From positions 1 through 20,400 of the IMG/VR virus record IMGVR_UViG_3300020204_000465: a stretch of 20,400 nucleotides of DNA; one strand, 5' to 3'. Shown piece after piece: positions 13,543 to 19,689 of this stretch. Below the pieces are notes generated by a model. The model did no database searches. It was not told the origin of the DNA and saw only the letters and a list, made by a program, of their open reading frames with translations. The position numbers and the translations under genes are program-made. This DNA comes from a virus. The number at the start of each line of letters is the position of its first letter. The stretch's first letter is position 1.

Positions 13543-14811
13543 TTCTGTCTCCTCGTCTTCCTCCGCCTCAACGGGCGGATTGCTTCGGGTGAGTGCGCTG
13601 AACTTTACAGCAACATACACACCAGTTTCTTCCCAGTCTTCGCCCTGCGGGGCGTAGACGCAGATAATTGCCACCGGTTCTTCCGGTGAGGCATCAATTG
13701 GCATATCGGAACCAGGCAGGGAAACTGTTCCCGCGATGACGATTTCATCAACCTCACCATATCCTTTTTGACTGCCGATATTCCAATTTACGTAATCTCC
13801 AACCTCTAGTTGACCAGCAGCAGCCTTAATCTCGCTTTTCTTTCCAGAATAGCGCGGATGCCCAGGGTTCAAGAGGTCGTTGTCTGAAGTGTATTTAGGG
13901 TTCGCTGGCTTACCTCTTCGAGCAAGAACAAGGAAGGCATTTACTCGCGCCATTGACCATGCTGCTCGGCTGACGCCAGGGCGGTGACTGGTTGAGTATG
14001 CGCCAGAACCGCGACGATACACAGATCGCAGGGCGCCGACCCTCACCCTTGTCCAGCTTGGGCGGTCGTCCTCTTTCATCGCAGCATTGTGCTCATTCGC
14101 TTTATTTTGAAGAGCTTTTCTAGTAGCGCTGCTGAGAGAAATCCTGCCACCCTGACCAGATGCAGATCCTGGAGGATTTCTATCGCTTCCAACTCTCTGA
14201 TCACTCGCTGGGGCGGGAGCATCTGCTTTATCAAGCGAGTTATCAAAATAATCTTCTGCAATCTCGTCCTCGTCAGATTTCTCAGACTGCCTAATGCTTT
14301 TTAGGGCGCTTTGGAGATATGAGCGCTGATTGGCTGGAATGCCAACGACGGAAGTCTCAAGGAGCTTAACGCTCTCAATGACGTAGGTGTCTTCGCCGTC
14401 CGCGCCTTTCTTCTTGGAAACCTTATCAACCTTGGCTCCAATGGAAAGGCCGAGCTTGACGCCGCGCTTGATAGCACGGTAGGTCTTCATGGCAAGGGGG
14501 TTCTCGTCTTCGCCGACAACGCGGACATCAATATCGAGGTCGTAGACCTCTTGCTCGGTTTCCCTGTCAAGGCGCTTTACAATGCGCGCATCAGTTACTG
14601 AACCAAAGAGGTCGTCAGGAACATTGTAGTTGTGGTTAAGGAAGACCGTCATGTTCTTTTTTGCGGTTTCTTCCATTGATTTAAGCGCCGAAAGTGTCAT
14701 TTCGTCGCCGTGAAGGTCTCGGATTGTTGATGAGGTCGTCCCGCGAACGTACAGGTCACCGTTCTCGGCGGTATAAGCCTTCAACGCACTCGTATAAAGT
14801 TTAAAGTCCAC
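12667..14811 (-). CDS. Prohead protease fused to accessory modules and scaffold
   Basis: A 714-residue polyprotein. Residues 1-170 are an S78/HK97-type prohead protease: H60 in VFLNHNYNVPDDLFGSV and S123 in KLGLSIGAKV fit the catalytic His and Ser, and LLETSVVGIPANQRS is the usual end. Residues about 205-322 hold a phage module (GSDRNPPGSASGQGG, then LRSVYRRGSGAYSTSHRPG, then AWSMARVNAFLVLARRGKP and NDLLNPGHPR). Residues about 333-410 (LEVGDYVNWNIGSQKGYGEV...) resemble a Tudor-like HVA1/DUF2945 barrel. An acidic and Pro-Ala linker (415-540) and a helical scaffold region (540-714) follow. The start is GTG, with GGAGG close upstream. The protein should cut the capsid delta domain and itself during head maturation. 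It is far longer than stand-alone S78 proteases (about 200 residues). Confidence 0.88.
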   Translation of the reverse strand: MDFKLYTSALKAYTAENGDLYVRGTTSSTIRDLHGDEMTLSALKSMEETAKKNMTVFLNHNYNVPDDLFGSVTDARIVKRLDRETEQEVYDLDIDVRVVGEDENPLAMKTYRAIKRGVKLGLSIGAKVDKVSKKKGADGEDTYVIESVKLLETSVVGIPANQRSYLQSALKSIRQSEKSDEDEIAEDYFDNSLDKADAPAPASDQRVGSDRNPPGSASGQGGRISLSSATRKALQNKANEHNAAMKEDDRPSWTRVRVGALRSVYRRGSGAYSTSHRPGVSRAAWSMARVNAFLVLARRGKPANPKYTSDNDLLNPGHPRYSGKKSEIKAAAGQLEVGDYVNWNIGSQKGYGEVDEIVIAGTVSLPGSDMPIDASPEEPVAIICVYAPQGEDWEETGVYVAVKFSALTRSNPPVEAEEDEETEMSETEKDLVAEEVVETATADEVVDAEKKTRVTVTVSTEGEKPAAEPAAPADVAEKTEEEDAPEAIQASVATEEIVEKAVEPAPAPAPTPTPAPAPEPAPAPKPAEEPKAPVADGEKSSRYKSGVSAEVLNGINGILADLTDEDREAVLAGLGVQKDGEPVVEEAPISDSEVTLEVVQEAPAEVAAKASSDVVAEDVAATSLEEVAAIAKSALDAAIAAQQEVVAVKSVVTELSAEKAKVEGELARALDLVGRMINVPMGRKQVAINSEKSTNGEKAPWLDPFIARLLDAQE
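13222..13305 (-). repeat. Pro-Ala low-complexity repeat in protease linker
   Basis: Codes for residues 503-530, an alternating Pro-Ala/Pro-Thr run (PAPAPAPTPTPAPAPEPAPAP) at the DNA level made of degenerate GGNGCN-type units. Stiff Pro-Ala linkers separate domains. The stretch may vary in length between relatives. Confidence 0.75.
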
Positions 14812-14841
14812 GGAGCCTCCGTTGCTATATTGACTTTACCA

Positions 14842-14870
14842 ATAATTAACCGAGGGTTTACCTGAGTCAA
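14842..14870 (-). promoter_or_regulatory. Candidate promoter for protease-capsid operon
   Basis: -35 TTGACT (14870-14865), a 17-bp spacer, and -10-like AATTAT (14847-14842). The predicted start near 14835 gives a 24-nt leader with CGGAGG. The rest of the 213-bp divergent region (14812-15024) holds AGGTG...CACCT (14872-14891) and CCGAA-n4-TTCGG inverted repeats and the rightward -10 at 15013; no gene is seen in it. Confidence 0.45.
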
Positions 14871-15009
14871 GAGGTGATGTTTCTACCACCTTTTGGCGCA
14901 TTTACCGAACCCTTTCGGGATAATACACCAGATTGTAACATATCGTGCTTGCCTGTACGATCTGCGGGTAAGACTCCTTAACTGAACCTAAACTAAATCT
15001 TAACATTCG

Positions 15010-15018
15010 TGCTATAAT
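15010..15018 (+). promoter_or_regulatory. Extended -10 TGCTATAAT, leaderless promoter
   Basis: A perfect extended -10 (TGnTATAAT) whose last base is 6 nt from ATG 15025, so the predicted +1 is the A of the start codon. There is no -35 match and no Shine-Dalgarno. This is the clearest leaderless start in the window. Confidence 0.65.
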
Positions 15019-15024
15019 CAAGCC

Positions 15025-15522
15025 ATGTCGCAGTGCTCGCTATGCAGTGAAATTAACTACTCTGGCGATCAGATCAAGGATCTGGCTAGGGCGCTGATCC
15101 GACTCCAGCGACAGATTCAGCCGGTCATAGAGTCCTATGAGAGGGGTAGAAGGTCCCACCCGCGATGCGCCTCCTGCGGCATCCTCGCTGGCTCTGAGCA
15201 CATTGTGACCGAGTTGGTCCCAGAACCCATGATCCCCAGGGCTCGTGGGCAGAAGCGGTACAATGTCTGCCACTGGTGCTATGCCGACCTTCACAAGAGC
15301 CGACAGAGCGTCCCGCAGCGTCGGAAGATTGCCATCCAGGTGGATGAGATGCTGAAGGGGGAGGACGAGGAGACAGCAGACACAGATATTGACAGCATCA
15401 TGCGAGCCATTCACAATGAGCTTGCAATATTTGGCAGTGCAGCCACTCACCGCAGGCCGGAGCCTGGGGCGATTGACCCAGTTGAGGACATAGACCCAGA
15501 AGATGCTGATTCCTGGCGTTGA
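15025..15522 (+). CDS. Zinc-finger protein of unknown role upstream of portal
   Basis: A 165-residue protein with three Cys pairs: C4-x2-C7, C48-x2-C51 and C82-x2-C85, plus H90, enough for one or two zinc sites. The middle (HPRCASCGILAGSEHIVTELV, then KRYNVCHWCYADLHKS) is reminiscent of HNH-type zinc-bound scaffolds, but no full HNH catalytic motif is visible. The C-terminal 50 residues are acidic and ordered poorly (GAIDPVEDIDPEDADSW). It is first in the operon that contains the portal, from a leaderless-type promoter, and overlaps the next gene by 20 bp. I do not know the family; terminase small subunit or DNA-binding packaging factor are guesses from place only. Confidence 0.78.
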   Translation: MSQCSLCSEINYSGDQIKDLARALIRLQRQIQPVIESYERGRRSHPRCASCGILAGSEHIVTELVPEPMIPRARGQKRYNVCHWCYADLHKSRQSVPQRRKIAIQVDEMLKGEDEETADTDIDSIMRAIHNELAIFGSAATHRRPEPGAIDPVEDIDPEDADSWR

Positions 15523-15727
15523 TTCAACGATTGAGGTTCAGTTCACAGACGGAACTTTCGTCGTGCCAATACACTGGACGAATGCCCTTAACAAGAGAAC
15601 TATAAATTATGTCAATGGACGACGTGTAGTGGATTGCACCATTGACGAAATGCGTAAATTTGTCAATACTGACGCAGTGGATACCATTTGGTTCAATGCG
15701 ATCAGGAAACAGCGTAGCGGAAGGTAG
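15503..15727 (+). CDS. Small unknown protein between zinc-finger protein and portal
   Basis: A 74-residue protein: strands at the start (STIEVQFTDGTFVVPIHWT), then a basic segment (NALNKRTINYVNGRRVVDC) and a helix with Trp (TIDEMRKFVNTDAVDTIWF). It overlaps the previous gene by 20 bp and ends 2 bp before the portal start. GAGGAC is about 12 bases before the ATG, a weak site, so coupling to upstream translation is likely. The family is not recognised. Confidence 0.62.
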   Translation: MLIPGVDSTIEVQFTDGTFVVPIHWTNALNKRTINYVNGRRVVDCTIDEMRKFVNTDAVDTIWFNAIRKQRSGR

Positions 15728-15729
15728 TC

Positions 15730-17922
15730 ATGGCAGAACAGCGATCTATCCTGCAGCGTATCTTTGGGGGCGCAGCTCGGGCGACAACCGAAAAGGCGAC
15801 ACCGTCGCTTGTTCCAGACGCCGGTCCATATGCTCGCGGCGCCTATGGTTTAAACACCGTCACCAAGATGAGTACCGAGCAACTGCGCCGATGGTCGCGC
15901 CACAATCCTTGGATTCGTGCAGCAGTAAACCTTCGCCGACAACAGATCAGCCGAGCAAAGTGGGACATTGTTACCACCGATGCTGGAGATATTGCAGATC
16001 CGCGAACCGTACAAAAACTGCGCGATCTGCTACGACGACCAAACCCAAGGGGCGACTCTTGGCGCTCATTCATTGAGCCAGTCATTGAGGACATCCTTGT
16101 CCTAGATCAGGGTGCGATTGAGGTTGAGAAAAAGGTTGGCTCTCGCGTTGGGGCAGATCCAATTGCCTACCTTTGGAACAAGGATGCGGCACGAATTGCT
16201 TTTGACACAACTTGGGACGGTCGCGATGAAAGCAAGCCGCGATACTACGAGTTGGATGGCGCGGGAAAGCAGGTTGCGACATACAAGAATGACGAGTTAG
16301 TTGTCATAATTGCAAACCCAGTTACCTACAGCCCAATCGGTCTTTCTCCACTTGAGGTTCTTGCGGAGACAATTACCGCAGACCTTGATGCTGCGGCATA
16401 CAACGCAAAGGCTGTTTCTCAGGCAGCTCCACCGGGCGTTCTACACCTTGGAGAGGGAGTTCGCCCAGATCAGGTTGATTCATTCAAGGCGTATTGGGAA
16501 GCCGAAGTTGCTGGCAAGAGCCAAATTGCAATCACGGGTGGTGGCAAGGGCATGCAGTGGCTTCCACTCGCTGCTTCAAACCGCGACATGCAGTTCATGG
16601 AGTGGCAGGTTTATCTTGCCCGAAAGATCTGTGCAGTTTTTGCCGTGCAGCCACAAGACATCGGTATTTCATTTGACATCAACAAGAGCACCGCAGAAAC
16701 CAATGCTGCGTTCACCTACGACAACGGAATTGTTCCGTTGGCTGAGTTGATTGCCGAGTATCTGACTCGAGAAGTGGTTGCCCGCTATGACAGAGACCTG
16801 CGTTTCGTCTTCACGGAGATTGGACGCACGGCACAGCAAACCATTGCCGAGTACAACAAGATGGCTCTTGGCGGACTGCCATGGCTACGCATCAACGATG
16901 CCCTTCGTGAGCGCGGTCAAGATGGGATTGGTCAGATCGGTGATCAAATCCTTTTCCAGACCCCGAAGGGATATGTCCCCTCAGACCGCTACGCTGAATA
17001 TCTTGACACGGTTGTTTTTGGATCTAGTGCGGTCAACGAGCCGCCGACGCCGGATAGCCCAGAAGATATCGGTCCACAGAACGGCGAGGATATGCAGCCA
17101 GACCCCAGTCCCAATAACACGCCGAACCAGAATCCATCGGACCTTGAGAACAAGCTTAGGCTCACGATTGAGATTGACGAGGCAAAGTCCGCTGGTGATT
17201 CCATCATTGTTGCCGATATTCAAGGCACATTGACAGCATCGGATGACAATGATCAGGTCAACGAAGTGGTTGCAGACTATCTGCGAAGAAAGTCTGAAAC
17301 GCACAGAATATTCATCGTGAGCAGCAGATCCGTGAAGCGACTGCAAGAGACCGAGGAATGGCTTGATGAAAACGACATTCCACACGATGTCGTTCATTTG
17401 AGCGATTTCCCCGCTGGTGCTGGTCTGCAGTTCAAGAAATACAGAATGTCAAAGATCCTCAAGGAAAGCGGTAGGGTCGTTGAAGCAATTGAAAACGACG
17501 CAGATACTCGTGACGCCTATCGGGCACTTGGTGTCCCGCAGGTTCACGGACCAGAAGATGTAGCAGAAAAGCACGCTGCAGCAGACTACTCAGGGATCAG
17601 CCTGAATGTCCCGTCGGCCGTAAAGTCGGAAGCAAAACGAGGACTTGATTGGCGACGAGAATTTGGTCGCGGAGGTATTGGGCCAGGTCAGACAACTGCA
17701 CGTATGCTCATCAGCAACACAATGACGATTCCACGTGTGCGCAAAATGCGCGCATTCCTTGCTCGACATGAGGTTGACAAGCAGGGCGAAGGGTTTAGGC
17801 CCGGACAGCCGGGATTCCCATCCGCTGGTCGTATCGCATGGGCGCTCTGGGGCGGCGATCCTGGGGTTGCTTGGTCAAATAAGATTATGCGCCAAGTTGA
17901 GGCTCGCGAGCGAAAGAGTTAA
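15730..17922 (+). CDS. Portal protein fused to HAD-like domain and C-terminal module
   Basis: A 730-residue protein. Residues about 40-430 are an HK97/SPP1-type portal: NPWIRAAVNLRRQQISRAKW, LVLDQGAIEVEKKVG, SPIGLSPLEVLAETITADLD, and FAVQPQDIGISFDINKSTAE are all classic. A Pro-rich linker (435-470) leads to a HAD-like fold at about 488-620: D496-I-Q-G-T-L-T (motif I, with Gln in place of the second Asp), S531/S532 in IFIVSSRS (motif II), K575 in KKYRMSKIL (motif III), and E588-N-D590-A-D592 (motif IV). Residues about 635-730 form a module (RGLDWRREFGRGG, then AFLARHEVDKQGEGFRPGQ, then SAGRIAWALWGGDPGVAWSNKI) known at the ends of assorted phage head proteins. The start has GGAAGG close upstream. 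Usual portals have 400-550 residues. The twelve-mer would display the extra domains around the connector or capsid interior. Confidence 0.93.
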   Translation: MAEQRSILQRIFGGAARATTEKATPSLVPDAGPYARGAYGLNTVTKMSTEQLRRWSRHNPWIRAAVNLRRQQISRAKWDIVTTDAGDIADPRTVQKLRDLLRRPNPRGDSWRSFIEPVIEDILVLDQGAIEVEKKVGSRVGADPIAYLWNKDAARIAFDTTWDGRDESKPRYYELDGAGKQVATYKNDELVVIIANPVTYSPIGLSPLEVLAETITADLDAAAYNAKAVSQAAPPGVLHLGEGVRPDQVDSFKAYWEAEVAGKSQIAITGGGKGMQWLPLAASNRDMQFMEWQVYLARKICAVFAVQPQDIGISFDINKSTAETNAAFTYDNGIVPLAELIAEYLTREVVARYDRDLRFVFTEIGRTAQQTIAEYNKMALGGLPWLRINDALRERGQDGIGQIGDQILFQTPKGYVPSDRYAEYLDTVVFGSSAVNEPPTPDSPEDIGPQNGEDMQPDPSPNNTPNQNPSDLENKLRLTIEIDEAKSAGDSIIVADIQGTLTASDDNDQVNEVVADYLRRKSETHRIFIVSSRSVKRLQETEEWLDENDIPHDVVHLSDFPAGAGLQFKKYRMSKILKESGRVVEAIENDADTRDAYRALGVPQVHGPEDVAEKHAAADYSGISLNVPSAVKSEAKRGLDWRREFGRGGIGPGQTTARMLISNTMTIPRVRKMRAFLARHEVDKQGEGFRPGQPGFPSAGRIAWALWGGDPGVAWSNKIMRQVEARERKS

Positions 17923-18022
17923 TTCGTGACGCCAGAAAAGACATATCACCCACAACCGTGCTATTTTCTTCCATGCCGAGTGATGACGGCTGAGAGGGGA
18001 TCAAGAAAGAAGGGAGGTCCCG

Positions 18023-18505
18023 ATGAGCCACGATTACTACCGAGCGTATCGAGAGGGACACGAGTACAACGGGCGCGTCGCCGATTACCTGAGAAGCAAG
18101 GGAATTGATTGCGAAGTCCCCGAACTAGAACTTGAATACGACCCTGCAAAGTGGTCAAGGTTCACCCGTAATGAAAAAGACATCATCCTTGCAAATGGAG
18201 ATGTTATTGAGGTGAAGTCAATCAATCAGAACTTTGGGGACGACCCAAACTCTTGGCCGCTTGAGCGAACTATCGTTGATACATACAGTGGGTTTTACGG
18301 AAAGAAAAAACGTCCAATTGCGTATGTGTTTGTAAGCAGGAAAACCGGCAGGATGCTCGCGATGTCTGCAGAAAAACCAAGTGCTTGGTGGGTTGAGCGA
18401 AAGTACGATAAGTTTCGTCAGCGAGAAGATGATTTCATCATTGCCCCAAAGAGCATGCTGCGACCTATGAACAAGCTGGTTGAATACCTAAAGAGTCGGC
18501 AGTGA
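18023..18505 (+). CDS. PD-(D/E)XK nuclease-like protein
   Basis: A 160-residue protein with the core of the restriction-endonuclease fold: a helix (HEYNGRVADYLRSKGID), then D53 in EKDIILANGD, E63-x-K65 in VIEVKS, a loop, and a second helix region after RPIAYVFVSRKTGR. D-Xn-E-X-K is the metal-binding catalytic set of this superfamily. AAGGGAGG lies 5 bases before ATG. It follows the portal by 100 bp and overlaps the HNH gene as GTGA, so the two nucleases are coupled. Role unknown: repair, packaging-end processing, or host-DNA attack are open options. The 100 bp upstream hold a possible TGCTATTTT extended -10, too weak to list separately. Confidence 0.72.
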   Translation: MSHDYYRAYREGHEYNGRVADYLRSKGIDCEVPELELEYDPAKWSRFTRNEKDIILANGDVIEVKSINQNFGDDPNSWPLERTIVDTYSGFYGKKKRPIAYVFVSRKTGRMLAMSAEKPSAWWVERKYDKFRQREDDFIIAPKSMLRPMNKLVEYLKSRQ

Positions 18506-18831
18506 AAAGATTGAGGATCAAGCAAGCCATCCGCCACAAGGACCCAGTTACCTTAGGGGTCGCCCGCGAGGTGTTCAAAAGGGACGGTGGATGCGTTGGC
18601 CCAAAGATAGGAATGATTGGAAGGTGCGGGACGCAGTTTGGCCCATCTGACAGATTTGGGCTAGAACTGGATCACGTCAATTCTTCTGGTCTGGGCAAGA
18701 GGGGGCCATCAATCCCACAGAACCTTGTCTCATTGTGCGGTCTCCATCACAGAATGAAGACCGAGCAGTCTAGGGTCTGGCGCCCGCTGATTAACAAATA
18801 TCTGAATAAGTTTTATGGTCAGGCAGAATAG
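18502..18831 (+). CDS. HNH endonuclease
   Basis: A 109-residue protein from GTG 18502, overlapping the previous stop (GTGA). Zinc-binding Cys residues C31 and C42 are followed by the HNH core: D57-H58 in LELDHVN, N74 in IPQNLVSLCG, C79, and H82-H83 in LHHRMK. REVFKRDGG is the usual pre-motif segment. Small HNH proteins beside the terminase and portal take part in DNA packaging in HK97-like phages (established). Its closeness to the portal here fits that role; a homing nuclease would more often interrupt another gene. No terminase is near. Confidence 0.86.
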   Translation: MKRLRIKQAIRHKDPVTLGVAREVFKRDGGCVGPKIGMIGRCGTQFGPSDRFGLELDHVNSSGLGKRGPSIPQNLVSLCGLHHRMKTEQSRVWRPLINKYLNKFYGQAE

Positions 18832-18843
18832 ACCTGCCTCCCC

Positions 18844-18872
18844 TTGACATGTCAATAAGAGCCCTGTATGCT
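18844..18872 (+). promoter_or_regulatory. Consensus-type promoter with palindromic -35
   Basis: -35 TTGACA (exact), a 17-bp spacer, and -10 TATGCT; the predicted start is near 18879, with a leader of about 23 nt. The -35 is the left half of the perfect palindrome TTGACATGTCAA (18844-18855), so a dimeric repressor bound there would mask it. Confidence 0.72.
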
Positions 18873-18901
18873 TCTGGCATGAAGTTGGAAGGAGCGACCA
18901 A

Positions 18902-19129
18902 ATGGCGAATTGCGTGAATTGCGGAAAGCAAGTCACTTCGCCTGAGGCTGCTCGATGCTGGTGGTGCAATCACAAGCATCGCTCCACTTCTGCTCTCGCA
19001 TCGCTTGAAATTCGGGCTAGCGAGATTCAGGGACTAAAAGATTCTGGAATGACAATGGTAGACATCGCGAGGAAGCTCGGGATCAGCCGCCAGCGTGTGT
19101 ACCAGATTCTTGGAAAGGTAAGGAAGTGA
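18902..19129 (+). CDS. Zinc-ribbon plus helix-turn-helix regulator
   Basis: A 75-residue protein. Residues 4-22 form a zinc ribbon (C4-x2-C7 and C19-x2-C22); residues about 43-75 are a helix-turn-helix (GMTMVDIARKLGISRQRVYQILGKV), like the sigma-70 region 4/HTH_23 type. This predicts a small DNA-binding regulator. GGAAGGAG precedes ATG by 7 bases. It is the first gene after the strong promoter at 18844, whose -35 is palindromic, so self-regulation is plausible but inferred. It overlaps the next gene as GTGA. Confidence 0.8.
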   Translation: MANCVNCGKQVTSPEAARCWWCNHKHRSTSALASLEIRASEIQGLKDSGMTMVDIARKLGISRQRVYQILGKVRK

Positions 19130-19413
19130 CAGAAACTCAAAAGATTGAGTTGGGGCTTCGTGGTAAGTCCTGCTTTGTTATGGCACTTGAGTCGCATGAG
19201 ACCGCAGGGGCCCTAGGCAAACATCAATCTGCAGAGAAGGAGGCAATTGTTCTCTCCGTCGTGGCTGATGCACACGCAATCCTAGAGGGTGCATTGGCTG
19301 ACAGTGGTGAGAACCTAAGTGCTGAAGACCTGCTCTGGATCAAGCGCGGCATCAGCCTTGCCTGCGAGGAGTGGATTCGCTCTCCAGAAGACATCAACAC
19401 GGTAGGTGTCTAA
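19126..19413 (+). CDS. Unknown small acidic helical protein
   Basis: A 95-residue protein from GTG 19126, in GTGA overlap with the regulator stop and with GTAAGGAA upstream. It is almost wholly helical and acidic (HETAGALGKHQSAEKEAIVL, then VVADAHAILEGALADSG, then LLWIKRGISLACEEWI). It has no motif I recognise. Its position in an early-type operon between two HTH proteins suggests a control or adaptor function, which is only a guess. Confidence 0.68.
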   Translation: MTETQKIELGLRGKSCFVMALESHETAGALGKHQSAEKEAIVLSVVADAHAILEGALADSGENLSAEDLLWIKRGISLACEEWIRSPEDINTVGV

Positions 19414-19684
19414 ACTTAGTGGGCAAAAGGGGAGGGAGTGGCGCCTTATGCAGCGTGCTACCTGCGCGCACATCTGGCAGGTCATTGACGACTCTTGCAT
19501 TCCCCATGATGTTGTGGCAAAATATCTTGAGTGCCATCCGCAGTACCTTCGGGACCTTCGGTTTGGGCATGTGAAGATGAGTCGGCCAATGAGGGCTAAG
19601 ATAAGCGACCTTCTCGGAGTTGCCGAGGAGGATTTGTTTAGGGAGTATCTGCGCAGAGCCGCAGAGCTTAAGAAAGGTAGGTAA
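19406..19684 (+). CDS. XRE-like helix-turn-helix protein
   Basis: A 92-residue protein. The region HIWQVIDDSCIPHDVVAKYLE, then CHPQYLRDLRFGHVKMSRP and MRAKISDLLGVAEEDLF has the five-helix layout of XRE/Cro-type DNA-binding domains, ending in the typical 'xLGVxxxxLF'. The listed GTG start (19406) overlaps the previous gene by 8 bp. ATG 19448 is a good alternative: it has GGGGAGGGAG about 9 bases upstream and would remove 14 residues without touching the HTH. It is followed after 5 bp by the annealing-protein gene. It may regulate the recombination genes. Confidence 0.68.
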   Translation: MSKLSGQKGREWRLMQRATCAHIWQVIDDSCIPHDVVAKYLECHPQYLRDLRFGHVKMSRPMRAKISDLLGVAEEDLFREYLRRAAELKKGR

Positions 19685-19689
19685 AAGAG

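Noticed and set aside
13220-13657. Plus-strand Gly/Ala/Ser-rich open frame
   Set aside because: Mirror of the Pro-Ala linker and acidic coding region of the protease polyprotein; low complexity, no start signal.
14812-15024. Origin of replication or attachment site in the divergent 213-bp region
   Set aside because: Only promoter-like hexamers and short inverted repeats were seen; no iterons, integrase gene or tRNA-like sequence supports it.
17926-18108. 60-codon open frame after the portal
   Set aside because: It overlaps the PD-(D/E)XK gene, which has a strong SD, and its composition is not protein-like.
18502-18831. HNH protein as a homing endonuclease
   Set aside because: It sits in frame with translational coupling between phage genes and no interrupted gene or intron border was visible.
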